Source: Paraclostridium ghonii
GTDB lineage: Bacteria; Bacillota; Clostridia; Peptostreptococcales; Peptostreptococcaceae
Direction: 5' to 3' (one strand)
Assembly (NCBI RefSeq): GCF_030815085.1
Contig: NZ_JAUSWG010000004.1
DNA: 64,000 nucleotides
The stretch's first letter is position 1. Each line of letters starts with the position of its first letter. Below are positions 18,614 through 26,903 of this stretch, piece after piece. A program made the position numbers and the translations under genes. The notes under the pieces were generated by a model. It searched no databases, was not told the DNA's origin, and saw nothing but the letters and a program-made list of their open reading frames with translations.

Positions 18614-18658
18614 AAACTAAGTATAAATTTTATATTGAAATAAATTTATACTTAGTTT
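18614..18658 (-). terminator. Intrinsic terminator of the DUF115 operon
   Basis: AAACTAAGTATAAATTT pairs perfectly with AAATTTATACTTAGTTT around an 11-base loop, 9 bases beyond the stop codon; the minus strand continues into a T-run. Confidence 0.88.
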
Positions 18659-18666
18659 AGAACTGT

Positions 18667-20256
18667 CTAATATTTAGATATAATACTTGATATTTCACAT
18701 ACAAGTAAGTCTAGTTCAATCATATACTCTTTAAAAACTTTACATTGATATATTATATCGCTTGATAATTTATTATAATCACTAGCTTTCATAGAAAATA
18801 ATTTTTCTTTTATATAAACTAAAAACGTTGATATATAAGTATCTATATACACACTTTTTTCATTTTTTACAAAATCATCTATACATTTTAAAACTAATCC
18901 AAATTGCATTATATTTTCTACATTAGGCTTTCTTAATATATCTTCGCAGATGAGATTTGACTTTTCTATATTATTTTTTATTTCACCTAAATATATTTTT
19001 ATAGAATCTATTATAGCTTTAGAGTTTATATCTATCTTTTCTCCAGTATCATTTAAACTTATTTTTTTGCCTTTATAATTAAATTTTAATATGTTTCTTA
19101 AATCTTCATGTTTAGCGTAATCTATATCTGCTCCATAAGATGCATTTTTAAATTCTATGTCTTTATTTAGCGACGTATATAATTTCAACATACCCTCTAA
19201 ATTTTCTTTATATAAATTTAGTATGTCGCAACTATATATTTCATCTCCATTTATATCTTTTATAATTATGCATTCTTCTTTATTAAACTCACTATCTATT
19301 TTATTTTTTGCAACTAATGCATGATTTCTTTCATTTGTATACGCAAAATCTTGGCCTACAAAAACTATAGGATTACACCCTAATAAAAATGCAATATCCG
19401 TACAAGTATGTGCTACAGATCCTCCACTCATACATACAATCATGTCTTTTAACCCTTCTATACTGTTTAATGTGCCTTGTGATACAACTATTTTTTTACC
19501 TTCATACTCTCTTACTAACTTACAGTTACTTTTTTCACAGTATATCAAAGGTACTTTTGCATAAAAACTATCTTTTATCATATCATATGTTATATCTTGT
19601 GGATCTACAGATATAACAACATCTGGCTTTATTCCATTTTCTAGCAGTGGATTTAAAGTTCTATTTCCAGCTATTACAAAAAACTTGTCTAGTTTATCTT
19701 TATTTTCAACCATAACTTTTAAGTTTTTATCTAAAGAAGGTCCTGCTGAAACCACTATACATGGAATATCTTTATTTGTATTAATATATGAATCAAATTT
19801 ATATGAATGGTTTATTGCATTTAAATTTGATAATATATTTTCTAACGTTATTTTTTTAAATATTTCCATCGTAGATAAATAAACATTATGCTTATTATAT
19901 AAATTATCTATTAATTTTTTTAATTTAAGCCATTGTTGTTCATACAAAGCATCATAATTTTCATATATTTGAACATTAAAATTCAAAAAGCTTTTATTAT
20001 TTATTATTTCGCTTAATATAAAATCTAAGTTTTTATCTCTAATAGATATTAACTTAATATTTTTACTATTTATTGTATCTTTATATTGTTCATATTCATT
20101 TTCATTTGGTTCTATTATATAGACCTTATTTTTTTCACAAATAGCTTCTTTTAAGCATTCCAAATATTCACCTTTATTAAACCCAAATATTATAATAGTT
20201 TCATCAAATTTTATATCCTTCAAATTCTCTTTTAAATCTAATTGTTCACTCTTCAA
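18667..20256 (-). CDS. DUF115 / Maf-type motility-accessory-factor-like glycosyltransferase
   Basis: 529 residues. The central part carries the DUF115 (6-hydroxymethylpterin-pyrophosphokinase MptE-like) core: IPCIVVSAGPSLDKNL, VIAGNRTLNPLLENGIKPD, VISVDPQD and VFVGQDFAYT. Maf proteins with this core transfer pseudaminic or legionaminic acid to Ser/Thr of flagellins. Here it is the last gene of an operon that starts with pseC and spsF and includes four small beta-rich proteins, so those are the likely acceptors; no flagellin is nearby. TTG at 20256 has GGGGA 6-7 bases upstream and is preferred to GTG at 20268, which has none. The acceptor is inference. Confidence 0.85.
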   Translation of the reverse strand: MKSEQLDLKENLKDIKFDETIIIFGFNKGEYLECLKEAICEKNKVYIIEPNENEYEQYKDTINSKNIKLISIRDKNLDFILSEIINNKSFLNFNVQIYENYDALYEQQWLKLKKLIDNLYNKHNVYLSTMEIFKKITLENILSNLNAINHSYKFDSYINTNKDIPCIVVSAGPSLDKNLKVMVENKDKLDKFFVIAGNRTLNPLLENGIKPDVVISVDPQDITYDMIKDSFYAKVPLIYCEKSNCKLVREYEGKKIVVSQGTLNSIEGLKDMIVCMSGGSVAHTCTDIAFLLGCNPIVFVGQDFAYTNERNHALVAKNKIDSEFNKEECIIIKDINGDEIYSCDILNLYKENLEGMLKLYTSLNKDIEFKNASYGADIDYAKHEDLRNILKFNYKGKKISLNDTGEKIDINSKAIIDSIKIYLGEIKNNIEKSNLICEDILRKPNVENIMQFGLVLKCIDDFVKNEKSVYIDTYISTFLVYIKEKLFSMKASDYNKLSSDIIYQCKVFKEYMIELDLLVCEISSIISKY

Positions 20257-20280
20257 AATTATCCCCACTTTGAATTAATC

Positions 20281-20580
20281 TTATAAAGGACTATATACAT
20301 TAAATACATAGTAGCAATTATCTTTTATATTTAATGTATATCCATATCTGCCATATTCATTAGTAAAACAATATCCTAATAAAGCTTCTTCACGTGTACG
20401 TTTATCTATTTCAATTATTTCTATACAAGCATTTTTTATAATATGTTGTTCTGGACTATATACAGTTCCTTCTATAAGATTATAATTATTCTTTTTTAAG
20501 AATATATTTAAATTTATTATTTCATTGCTAATTATGCAATTATTATATATAACAACTTTAGAGGAACTTAAACTTTCCAT
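20281..20580 (-). CDS. Small beta-sandwich protein, CNA-B/carboxypeptidase-regulatory-like (sps-type operon)
   Basis: 99 residues, no signal peptide. The C-terminal ~70 residues read as a compact beta-sandwich: EGTVYSPEQHIIKNACIEIIEID, then CFTNEYGRYGYTLN and the terminal VFNVYSPL. The G-V-N/A-A-x-I-x-I ... F/V-T-N/D-E-x-G-x-Y/F ... F-x-x-Y/F-S-P pattern repeats in the proteins at 20803, 21248 and 21504, so these are diverged paralogues. The ATG follows directly on the stop codon of the 53-residue gene, implying translational coupling. Function unknown; a self-assembling or surface-layer component decorated by the neighbouring sugar enzymes is my inference. Confidence 0.75.
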   Translation of the reverse strand: MESLSSSKVVIYNNCIISNEIINLNIFLKKNNYNLIEGTVYSPEQHIIKNACIEIIEIDKRTREEALLGYCFTNEYGRYGYTLNIKDNCYYVFNVYSPL

Positions 20581-20742
20581 TTATTTTTTATCATCAACTA
20601 CTATTTTTATTTGTATACTTTCTTTACCTTTTGTATCCTCTGCTGTTATTTGATTTTTTTCTTTTTCTTCATCATCAACCTTTATTGTAACTATATCTAA
20701 TTTGTTATATTCTTTTCCATCTATTATTATCTTATCACTCAT
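20581..20742 (-). CDS. 53-residue hydrophilic protein
   Basis: This short gene runs from ATG at 20742 (AGGAGG 8 bases upstream) to a stop touching the next start. The product begins MSDKIIIDGKEYNKLDIV and ends in IQIKIVVDDKK, with a very acidic/basic middle (DDEEKEKN). There is no signal peptide, TM segment or cysteine. The strong ribosome site, the tight coupling to the following gene and the position just behind the operon-internal terminator support it as real. No family recognised. Confidence 0.7.
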   Translation of the reverse strand: MSDKIIIDGKEYNKLDIVTIKVDDEEKEKNQITAEDTKGKESIQIKIVVDDKK

Positions 20743-20766
20743 TACATAATCCTCCTAAAATTTAAA

Positions 20767-20787
20767 GCTAAGGCTAAAAGCCTTAGC
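20767..20787 (-). terminator. Operon-internal terminator after the 110-residue gene
   Basis: GCTAAGGC, TAAAA loop, GCCTTAGC, followed on the minus strand by TTTAAATTTT. It sits between the 110-residue gene and the 53-residue gene, so part of the transcription should stop here and the 110-residue protein be over-represented. Confidence 0.75.
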
Positions 20788-20802
20788 CTATTTTTGTATT
20801 TA

Positions 20803-21135
20803 TTAATTTCCTGCTGAGAATGCTTCAAATGCATAAACAGCTGGTGCTGTTAATGTATCTAGAGATATGCCATATTCACCTTGTGCATCTGTAAACACTG
20901 TAGCTATTAAGTTACTCTCAAGTAAACTTACGCCTGTTGAAGCTAATTGATAAATTCTTACACCTGCATCAACTAGTGGAGTTCCAGTAGGATTTACTAA
21001 TTTGTTAAATGCTATCAATCTATCCCACTCAGCTAAAGTAAGTGTTGAAATTTGAGCTGATTTTCCATTGCTTGCTTCTGTTGATGCTGCGGTCATTTTT
21101 TTTGTACCTGGTCTATAAGTCGTTGTTTGCGCCAT
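20803..21135 (-). CDS. 110-residue candidate structural subunit (sps-type operon)
   Basis: No signal peptide. The N-terminal ~35 residues are Thr/Ser/Ala-rich and basic (MAQTTTYRPGTKKMTAAS, then STEASNGKSAQIST), the composition expected for a flexible, O-glycosylatable tail. The C-terminal ~60 residues are the beta-sandwich shared with its neighbours: AGVRIYQLAS, TVFTDAQGEYGISL and the ending AFEAFSAGN. It has its own hairpin-bearing leader and a following terminator, unlike its paralogues, which suggests the highest output of the operon. I infer a main structural subunit of a spore-surface or appendage polymer. That is a hypothesis from layout, not a homology call. Confidence 0.78.
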   Translation of the reverse strand: MAQTTTYRPGTKKMTAASTEASNGKSAQISTLTLAEWDRLIAFNKLVNPTGTPLVDAGVRIYQLASTGVSLLESNLIATVFTDAQGEYGISLDTLTAPAVYAFEAFSAGN

Positions 21136-21247
21136 TTATAATTGCACTCCTCTAATATAATTTTAAATTTTTTGTAAAGAGATTGAAATCTCTTTAATAT
21201 ATATATGACTTGTAATTTTAAATTGCTACTTTAATCTAAGTATACTT

Positions 21248-21487
21248 TTAATTTAAGGGTTCAAAAGCTTCTATTATATATTCTAAATTTTTATAATTAT
21301 ATTGATTTAAGGTAAAGCAAAATTCTCCAAATTCATTTGTTACCGTATATCCAACTTCTTCTTTTATCCATTCATTACATTCATTTTGGTACCTTATATA
21401 TATAATAACTACCGCATTTTCTACAATCTCCCAATCGCTATACTTTACATATCCCCTGATTATATTTCTTAAATACTTTCGCTTCAT
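21248..21487 (-). CDS. 79-residue beta-sandwich protein (sps-type operon)
   Basis: A short paralogue that starts with a basic stretch (MKRKYLRNIIRGYVKYSD) and then the shared module: ENAVVIIYIRYQ, VTNEFGEFCFTLN and the terminal IIEAFEPLN. No signal peptide or sortase motif. AGGAAGTG precedes the ATG. It lies between the 101-residue and 110-residue paralogues in the leftward operon. Confidence 0.7.
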   Translation of the reverse strand: MKRKYLRNIIRGYVKYSDWEIVENAVVIIYIRYQNECNEWIKEEVGYTVTNEFGEFCFTLNQYNYKNLEYIIEAFEPLN

Positions 21488-21503
21488 ATCGTCACTTCCT
21501 AGG

Positions 21504-21809
21504 TTAATTCACAGGAGAGTATACCTTAAATATATATCCATAGCATTTATAAACTTGTAATGAAACACTATAGTTTCCATTTTCATCTGTAAATACAACC
21601 CCTAGTATATCTTTCTCTTGATTTCTAAGATTTGTTCTAATTATCTCCACTCCTGCATTTTTAAGGCATACCCCTTTAGCTGTTTCTACATATCCTTTAA
21701 CTAAAAACCTGTCACTTTTCTTAAATTTAAAACTCATGTTTGCATTTTTACATTTTGCCAATTTTTCCCCATCCATTTGTACATTTATAGCTTGATATGC
21801 TTTGCTCAT
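21504..21809 (-). CDS. 101-residue beta-sandwich protein (sps-type operon)
   Basis: A third paralogue: hydrophilic N-terminus, then VKGYVETAKGVCLKNAGVEIIRTN, VVFTDENGNYSVSL and the terminal FKVYSPVN. The GYV...G...KNAGVEI strand pair followed by FTDENGNYSVSL is typical of carboxypeptidase-regulatory-like or CNA-B folds, which serve as stalk and linker units in surface proteins. No signal peptide, so export by Sec is unlikely and assembly from the mother cell or cytoplasm is more natural. GGTGAT precedes the ATG; the gene begins 21 bases after spsF. Confidence 0.72.
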   Translation of the reverse strand: MSKAYQAINVQMDGEKLAKCKNANMSFKFKKSDRFLVKGYVETAKGVCLKNAGVEIIRTNLRNQEKDILGVVFTDENGNYSVSLQVYKCYGYIFKVYSPVN

Positions 21810-21830
21810 AATATCACCATCTTTTAATTT

Positions 21831-22565
21831 TTATTCGTTTAATTGCTTTTGCTTAATGTATTTATTTATTAATTCTAATTCTGGATTGTTTTCTAAAACG
21901 TTTATTATATCTTCTAAGAAAAAATCATGCTTATTATCATAAAGTTCATAGTAAATCTTTTTTATTAATTCAAAGTCTTCTTTTGTATCCAATGTTAATC
22001 TGTATTTAGAGTAATTTTTATTGTTTTTGTAATAATATACATTAAATCCATTTTCATATATATATGGGGTTACATGTTCTTTTTCATAATTTTGATTTGC
22101 ATTTAGATATGCTATTTTAAGTAATTTAAAAGAAAATATCTCTATATCTAGTCCTCTTGGGTAAGTTCTATAAATTTCTTCTCCTGCATTTGTGACTAAA
22201 TCATATTTATTATTAGTATAAAAACTTAGCATTTCATCTAAAACATTGCTATCTATAAGCGGACAATCTGAGGTAATTCTAACGACTATATCTGCATTGT
22301 ATTTTTTAGCACAATTGTAGTATCTACTTAAAACATCATCCTCACTACCTATAAAATAATTCATTCCTAATTTTTCGCATAAATCTATTATTTTTATATC
22401 TTCATCGCTATCAGTAGTTGCTATTACTATATCATTTAGGTATTCACTTAGCTTAAGTCTTTCATAAACATGTTCTAATACTGTCTTTTCACATATTTTT
22501 TTCATAACTTTCCCAGGCAATCTTTTTGATCCAAGTCTTGCTTGAACTATAGCTACAATATTCAT
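21831..22565 (-). CDS. spsF: SpsF/PseF-type cytidylyltransferase family protein
   Basis: 244 residues. The N-terminal nucleotide-binding motif is VQARLGSKRLPGKVM, followed by VIATTDSDED and VRITSDCPLID, typical of the SpsF family, related to CMP-nonulosonate synthetases. In the pseudaminic pathway this step activates the nonulosonic acid with CTP (PseF role). The gene begins 4 bases after pseC and so is translationally close to it. In Bacillus subtilis, spsF belongs to the sigma-K-driven spore coat polysaccharide operon, matching the promoter seen here. Confidence 0.87.
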   Translation of the reverse strand: MNIVAIVQARLGSKRLPGKVMKKICEKTVLEHVYERLKLSEYLNDIVIATTDSDEDIKIIDLCEKLGMNYFIGSEDDVLSRYYNCAKKYNADIVVRITSDCPLIDSNVLDEMLSFYTNNKYDLVTNAGEEIYRTYPRGLDIEIFSFKLLKIAYLNANQNYEKEHVTPYIYENGFNVYYYKNNKNYSKYRLTLDTKEDFELIKKIYYELYDNKHDFFLEDIINVLENNPELELINKYIKQKQLNE

Positions 22566-22569
22566 TTTT

Positions 22570-23757
22570 TCACCTCTTATAATAATCCACTACATTATTT
22601 AATGCATTTACTACATCATTTATATCACTTGTATCCATATTTACATGTAACGGTAATGTTATACTAGAGTTATAAAACATTTCAGCATTCTCACATATTA
22701 CATTTTCATAACCTATTTCTTTGTAATACGGATGTTTATATACAGGTATATAGTGAATATTCACACCTATATTTTCAGCTATTAATGCACTGTATATGTC
22801 ATCTCTATTAGCATTAAACTTATTTAAATCTAACCTTATAATGTATAAGTGCCTACTTGTATCACTATAGTATTCTTCTTTTTGAAGTATAATTCCATCT
22901 ATATCTTTTAATAATTCATTATACGTATTCACTAGCACTTTTCTTTTTTTTATGAATTTTTCAATTTTACTTAATTGACTAATTCCCAATGCACTTTGTA
23001 AATCTGTAATTCTATAGTTATATCCTAAATAAATTTGTTCATAATACCATTCTGGATGTTCCTTATTTCTCATGTTTCCTTTATTTTTTGTTATTCCATG
23101 TGTTTTATATAATTTTAATTTTTCATATAAAGCTAATGAGTTAGTAGTTACTACTCCACCTTCTCCTGATGTTATAGTCTTTACAGGGTGTAAACTAAAT
23201 GTTGTCATATCTGCAATTGACCCTATTTGTCTATCTAAATACTTTGTTCCTAAAGAATGTGATGCATCTTGAATTACAATTAAATTATTATCCTTAGCAA
23301 TCTTCATTATTTCTCCTATATTACAGCACTGACCTGTAAAATCTACAGGTATTATAACTTTTGTATTATCATTTATATATGATTTTATTTTATTTTCATC
23401 TATATTATAATCATCTAAGTTTATATCACAAAAAACTGGTTTTGCTCCACAGTAAAGCATACAGTTTGATGATGCAGCAAAGGTAATAGGTGTCGTTATC
23501 CCCTCATCACCTTTTTTTAATCCCGCAGCTAGACAAGCAATATGAAGTGCTGCTGTTCCATTTGATACAGCTACTGCATATTTAGCTCCTACATAATCGG
23601 CAAACTTTCTTTCAAATTCTTCAACTAATGGCCCCGTTGTTAAAAAATCACTTTTTAAAGCTTCTATCACGCTACTTATATCTTCATCATCTATATATTG
23701 TCTTCCATATTGAAGATACTTTTCTCTGGTGGGTTTTCCTCCGTTAATTGCAATCAT
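22570..23757 (-). CDS. pseC: UDP-4-amino-4,6-dideoxy-N-acetyl-beta-L-altrosamine transaminase (PseC/SpsC)
   Basis: 395 residues, DegT/DnrJ/EryC1/StrS family PLP aminotransferase. The PLP-binding lysine lies in SLHPVKTITSGEGG; other family marks are VSNGTAALH and QDASHSLGTKY. The N-terminus MIAINGGKPTR is typical of PseC. It aminates the 4-keto sugar made by PseB, using glutamate. It is the first gene of the leftward operon, behind a sigma-K-type promoter, and divergent from pseG. No pseB (4,6-dehydratase) is in the window. Confidence 0.92.
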   Translation of the reverse strand: MIAINGGKPTREKYLQYGRQYIDDEDISSVIEALKSDFLTTGPLVEEFERKFADYVGAKYAVAVSNGTAALHIACLAAGLKKGDEGITTPITFAASSNCMLYCGAKPVFCDINLDDYNIDENKIKSYINDNTKVIIPVDFTGQCCNIGEIMKIAKDNNLIVIQDASHSLGTKYLDRQIGSIADMTTFSLHPVKTITSGEGGVVTTNSLALYEKLKLYKTHGITKNKGNMRNKEHPEWYYEQIYLGYNYRITDLQSALGISQLSKIEKFIKKRKVLVNTYNELLKDIDGIILQKEEYYSDTSRHLYIIRLDLNKFNANRDDIYSALIAENIGVNIHYIPVYKHPYYKEIGYENVICENAEMFYNSSITLPLHVNMDTSDINDVVNALNNVVDYYKR

Positions 23758-23823
23758 TATTCATCCTCCTTATAGTTAAATTTTTTAAATTCATTCCTCC
23801 TTAAAGCAATTTTGCCTCTATTT

Positions 23824-23850
23824 TACAATATGCCTGTAAAAATTTTTAGT
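23824..23850 (-). promoter_or_regulatory. Sigma-K-type sporulation promoter of the pseC operon
   Basis: Minus strand: AC (23850-23849), 16 bases, then CATATTGTA (23832-23824) preceded by G. This is a full match to the sigma-K consensus AC-N16-CATANNNTA. The start would be about 23817, 60 bases before the pseC ATG. No good sigma-A boxes were seen at this place. Confidence 0.7.
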
Positions 23851-23940
23851 GTTCAAATAAGAAAAATTTCTTTTAACATTTATACTATTAATCATATGAA
23901 AAAATAGTTCTCAATATATTAATTTATAGAGGTGATTCTT

Positions 23941-24954
23941 TTGAACTATGTAGCTATTCGAGCTGGAGGAAATAAAAATCAAGGTTTAGGGCATGTTGCA
24001 AGGTGTGTATCTCTGGCTCAAGAACTAATTTGTAATAACTTTAAAGTTTTGTTCTTAATTGATGATGATACTTATGTAATAGATTTTTTAAATAAACATG
24101 GACTTGAATTTCAAACGTTATCATCTAAAGATTTAAACTTAGAAATAGCAGAAACGAAAAAACTAATTAATGATTTAAATATAAATCTATTAATAACTGA
24201 TTCTTATAATCTCAATGATTCTTATTTTAAAGAAATGAAAAATACAGTTAAATATTTAGTATCAATAGATGATACTAACTTATATGATTATATAAGTGAC
24301 ATAGTTATTAACTACAATATATATGCCCAAAAACTAAACTATAAATTTAATAAAGAAACAAAGTATTTACTCGGATGCAAATATTGTTTATTTAGAAAAG
24401 AATTTCAAGAAAATGATTTTATATCAATAAATAAAACTTGTAAAAATGTTCTAATTACTATGGGTGGAACTGATGTAAATAACTATACTTATACAATTTT
24501 AAAGTACCTCGATAAATTTAATGATATAAACTTCAATGTAGTTGTAAATGAAAACTTTAATAACTTAAATAATCTGAAAACTTTAGCTATATACAAACCT
24601 AATATAAACTTAATCTTTAATCCATCTAATATGAAATCTATAATGCTTAAAAATGACATAGCTATATCAGCATCTGGTAGCACTTCTTATGAGCTTTTAT
24701 CACTTTCATTACCTTCAATATTAATCATACAAGCTGATAATCAAGAACTTATTTGTAAGGAGTTATCAAATATTAATACTTGTATTTATGGAGGTTGGTT
24801 TAATAAACTTACCGAGCATAAATTTAATGAAATATTTCTTAAACTAACAAATAACTATGAATTTAGAAAAAGTATAAGCAACAACTGTAAAGATGTAGTA
24901 TGTAAAACTGGAGTAAAAAATGTGGTAAATGAAATTAAAAAATTATTTAAATAA
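23941..24954 (+). CDS. pseG: UDP-2,4-diacetamido-2,4,6-trideoxy-beta-L-altropyranose hydrolase (PseG/SpsG)
   Basis: 337 residues, GT-B-like fold. The N-terminus NYVAIRAGGNKNQGLGHVARC matches the PseG pattern (IRAD...GTGHVMRC), and ISASGSTSYELLSLSLPSI is the C-terminal nucleotide site. It removes UDP from the 2,4-diamido sugar before condensation with PEP. The TTG at 23941 was chosen because AGGTGAT is correctly spaced and the product then begins like PseG; the upstream GTG at 23932 lies inside that ribosome site. It starts a rightward operon: pseG, formyltransferase, pseI. Confidence 0.88.
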   Translation: MNYVAIRAGGNKNQGLGHVARCVSLAQELICNNFKVLFLIDDDTYVIDFLNKHGLEFQTLSSKDLNLEIAETKKLINDLNINLLITDSYNLNDSYFKEMKNTVKYLVSIDDTNLYDYISDIVINYNIYAQKLNYKFNKETKYLLGCKYCLFRKEFQENDFISINKTCKNVLITMGGTDVNNYTYTILKYLDKFNDINFNVVVNENFNNLNNLKTLAIYKPNINLIFNPSNMKSIMLKNDIAISASGSTSYELLSLSLPSILIIQADNQELICKELSNINTCIYGGWFNKLTEHKFNEIFLKLTNNYEFRKSISNNCKDVVCKTGVKNVVNEIKKLFK

Positions 24955-24964
24955 GGAGTTTTTT

Positions 24965-25819
24965 ATGAACATATTATTTATGGGTGGACATGAATTAGGT
25001 TCAAAAACACTAGAGTATTTAATTAGTAATAATGTAAATATAGTTGGTGTAGTTGTATCTAAGAATGGTGACGATTGGTATCGTGGAGTTGATGAAGTTG
25101 CAAATAAATTTAATTTAGATCTTTATGAAGAAAAAAACATTAATGATCAAAGTTTTTTAAATAAAATAAAACTTCTATACTTAGACTTAATAGTTTGTGT
25201 AAATTTCGATCAAATATTAAAAAAAGATATCATAAATTTGCCAACTATGGGCTGTATAAACACACATGCATCTTTATTACCAAGATATAGAGGTCGTGCC
25301 CCTTTAAACTGGTCTATGATTAATGGTGAACAATATAGCGGAGTTACAGTTCATTTTATAGATGAAGGTATAGATACAGGTGATATAATCTTACAAGAAA
25401 AAATAAAAATAGATGAAGATGACTATATATCTGATTTATTAAATAAAGTTAAAAATACTTATCCTAAAATAGTATTAAGCGCTATACAAGCTTTAGAAAG
25501 TAACAATATAAATTTAATAAAGCCTGATTTATCAAAAGGCTTTTATGTAAATAAAAGAACTAAAGCTGATGGCAAAATTGACTTTTCAAAGTCTTCAAAG
25601 GATATTGTAAATTTTATAAAAGCAATTTCAAAACCATATCCTGGAGCATTTTTATATTACAATAATAAAAAAATTATTATTTGGAGAGCTACTTTAAATT
25701 ATGATATTTTGCCTAAATATGAAAACTTAGATATAGGTACAGTTATATTTAATGACTTCAATTTATGTATAAAGCTAAGAGATTCTATGTTAATAGTAAC
25801 AGAATATGAATTTGAATAA
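24965..25819 (+). CDS. Sugar N-formyltransferase-like protein (methionyl-tRNA formyltransferase fold)
   Basis: 284 residues with the formyltransferase core: catalytic Asn-His-Asp set in CINTHASLLPRYRGRAPLNWSMING and HFIDEGIDTGDI, plus a C-terminal Fmt_C-like region (KAISKPYPGAFLYY). Fmt itself is longer and would not sit inside a nonulosonate operon, so an N10-formyl-THF-dependent sugar amine formyltransferase is likely. It occupies the place of PseH and would put a formyl group on N4 of the altrosamine intermediate (N7 of the final sugar). ATG at 24965 has AAGGAG 6 bases upstream; it starts 10 bases after pseG. Confidence 0.82.
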   Translation: MNILFMGGHELGSKTLEYLISNNVNIVGVVVSKNGDDWYRGVDEVANKFNLDLYEEKNINDQSFLNKIKLLYLDLIVCVNFDQILKKDIINLPTMGCINTHASLLPRYRGRAPLNWSMINGEQYSGVTVHFIDEGIDTGDIILQEKIKIDEDDYISDLLNKVKNTYPKIVLSAIQALESNNINLIKPDLSKGFYVNKRTKADGKIDFSKSSKDIVNFIKAISKPYPGAFLYYNNKKIIIWRATLNYDILPKYENLDIGTVIFNDFNLCIKLRDSMLIVTEYEFE

Positions 25820-25841
25820 TAAATCTTAAGGATGTGTATTT

Positions 25842-26882
25842 ATGATTATAGATAATTTCAAAATATCTAATGATTCACCTTGCTACATAATAGGTGAACT
25901 ATCGGCAAATCATGGGGGTGATATAAATATAGCAAAACAAAGTATAAAAGCTTTAAAAGAATGTGGCGCTAATGCCGTTAAAATTCAAACATATACCCCT
26001 GATACTTTAACTATCGATTGTGATAATGAGTACTTTAAATTAAATCACGGTAGTATATGGGATGGAACTACATTGTATAAACTATACCAAAGTGCATATA
26101 CTCCCTGGGAATGGCAAAAAGAACTTTCTGATTATGCAAAACAAGTAGGCCTAACATTATTTTCAACTCCTTTTGACAAATCATCAGTAGATTTTTTAGA
26201 ATCTTTAAACGTTCCAGCCTATAAAGTAGCTTCTTTTGAAATTAAAGATATTCCACTTATAAAATACATTGCTTCTAAAAATAAACCAATAATATTGTCT
26301 ACTGGGGTAGCTACTAAAAATGATATATATGAAGTTTTAAATTCATGTAAAAAAACAAAAAATCTAGATATAGCATTACTCAAATGTACATCATCTTACC
26401 CTACAAAACTAGAAGACGCTAACTTAAATACAATGCGTGATATGAAAAATGAGTTTAACACAATAGTTGGATTATCTGATCATAGTATTGATATGGAAGT
26501 CCCTATAACAGCGGTTGCTCTAGGTGCTAAGATAATAGAAAAGCATTTTATTCTGGATAAAAATATAGGAGGCCCTGATTCTTCATTTTCTCTAGATAAA
26601 AATCAATTTAAACAAATGGTTGACTCAATAAGAAAAGTTGAAAAATGTATAGGAAAAATTTTATATAATACTGATGATGATTTAAAGAAACACATTAAGT
26701 TTTCTAGGTCTTTATTTATAGTGAAAGATTTAAAAAAAGGTGAAATTTTAAAAGAAGATAATTTAAGATCTATAAGACCAGGTTATGGTATGCATCCTAA
26801 ATACTACTATGACGTATTAGGAAAAAAAGTTAATAAAGATATAAAGAGAGGTACTCCTTTAGCTCCTAGTTATTTAGAATAA
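25842..26882 (+). CDS. pseI: Pseudaminic acid synthase (NeuB family, PseI/SpsE)
   Basis: 346 residues. The TIM-barrel NeuB domain (about 15-275) has IGELSANHGGD, VKIQTYTPDT, LFSTPFDKSSVDFLE, STGVATKNDI and EKHFILDKNIGGPDSSFS. A C-terminal antifreeze-like SAF domain (about 290-346, RSLFIVKDLKKGEIL) completes it. It condenses the 6-deoxy-diamido sugar with PEP to the nine-carbon acid. PseI-type rather than sialic acid synthase is preferred from the companions pseC and pseG. Last gene of the rightward operon. Confidence 0.93.
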   Translation: MIIDNFKISNDSPCYIIGELSANHGGDINIAKQSIKALKECGANAVKIQTYTPDTLTIDCDNEYFKLNHGSIWDGTTLYKLYQSAYTPWEWQKELSDYAKQVGLTLFSTPFDKSSVDFLESLNVPAYKVASFEIKDIPLIKYIASKNKPIILSTGVATKNDIYEVLNSCKKTKNLDIALLKCTSSYPTKLEDANLNTMRDMKNEFNTIVGLSDHSIDMEVPITAVALGAKIIEKHFILDKNIGGPDSSFSLDKNQFKQMVDSIRKVEKCIGKILYNTDDDLKKHIKFSRSLFIVKDLKKGEILKEDNLRSIRPGYGMHPKYYYDVLGKKVNKDIKRGTPLAPSYLE

Positions 26883-26903
26883 AAATAATATCAAAATGCT
26901 TAA

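Noticed and set aside
23880..23910. Sigma-K or sigma-E promoter for the rightward pseG operon
   Set aside because: AC-N15-CATATGAAA is only a partial match (last two bases and spacer off), too weak to list.
18667..26882. Flagellar glycosylation locus
   Set aside because: Maf and pse genes often serve flagellin, but there is no flagellar gene nearby, the small partner proteins are not flagellin-like, and the promoter is of the sigma-K type.
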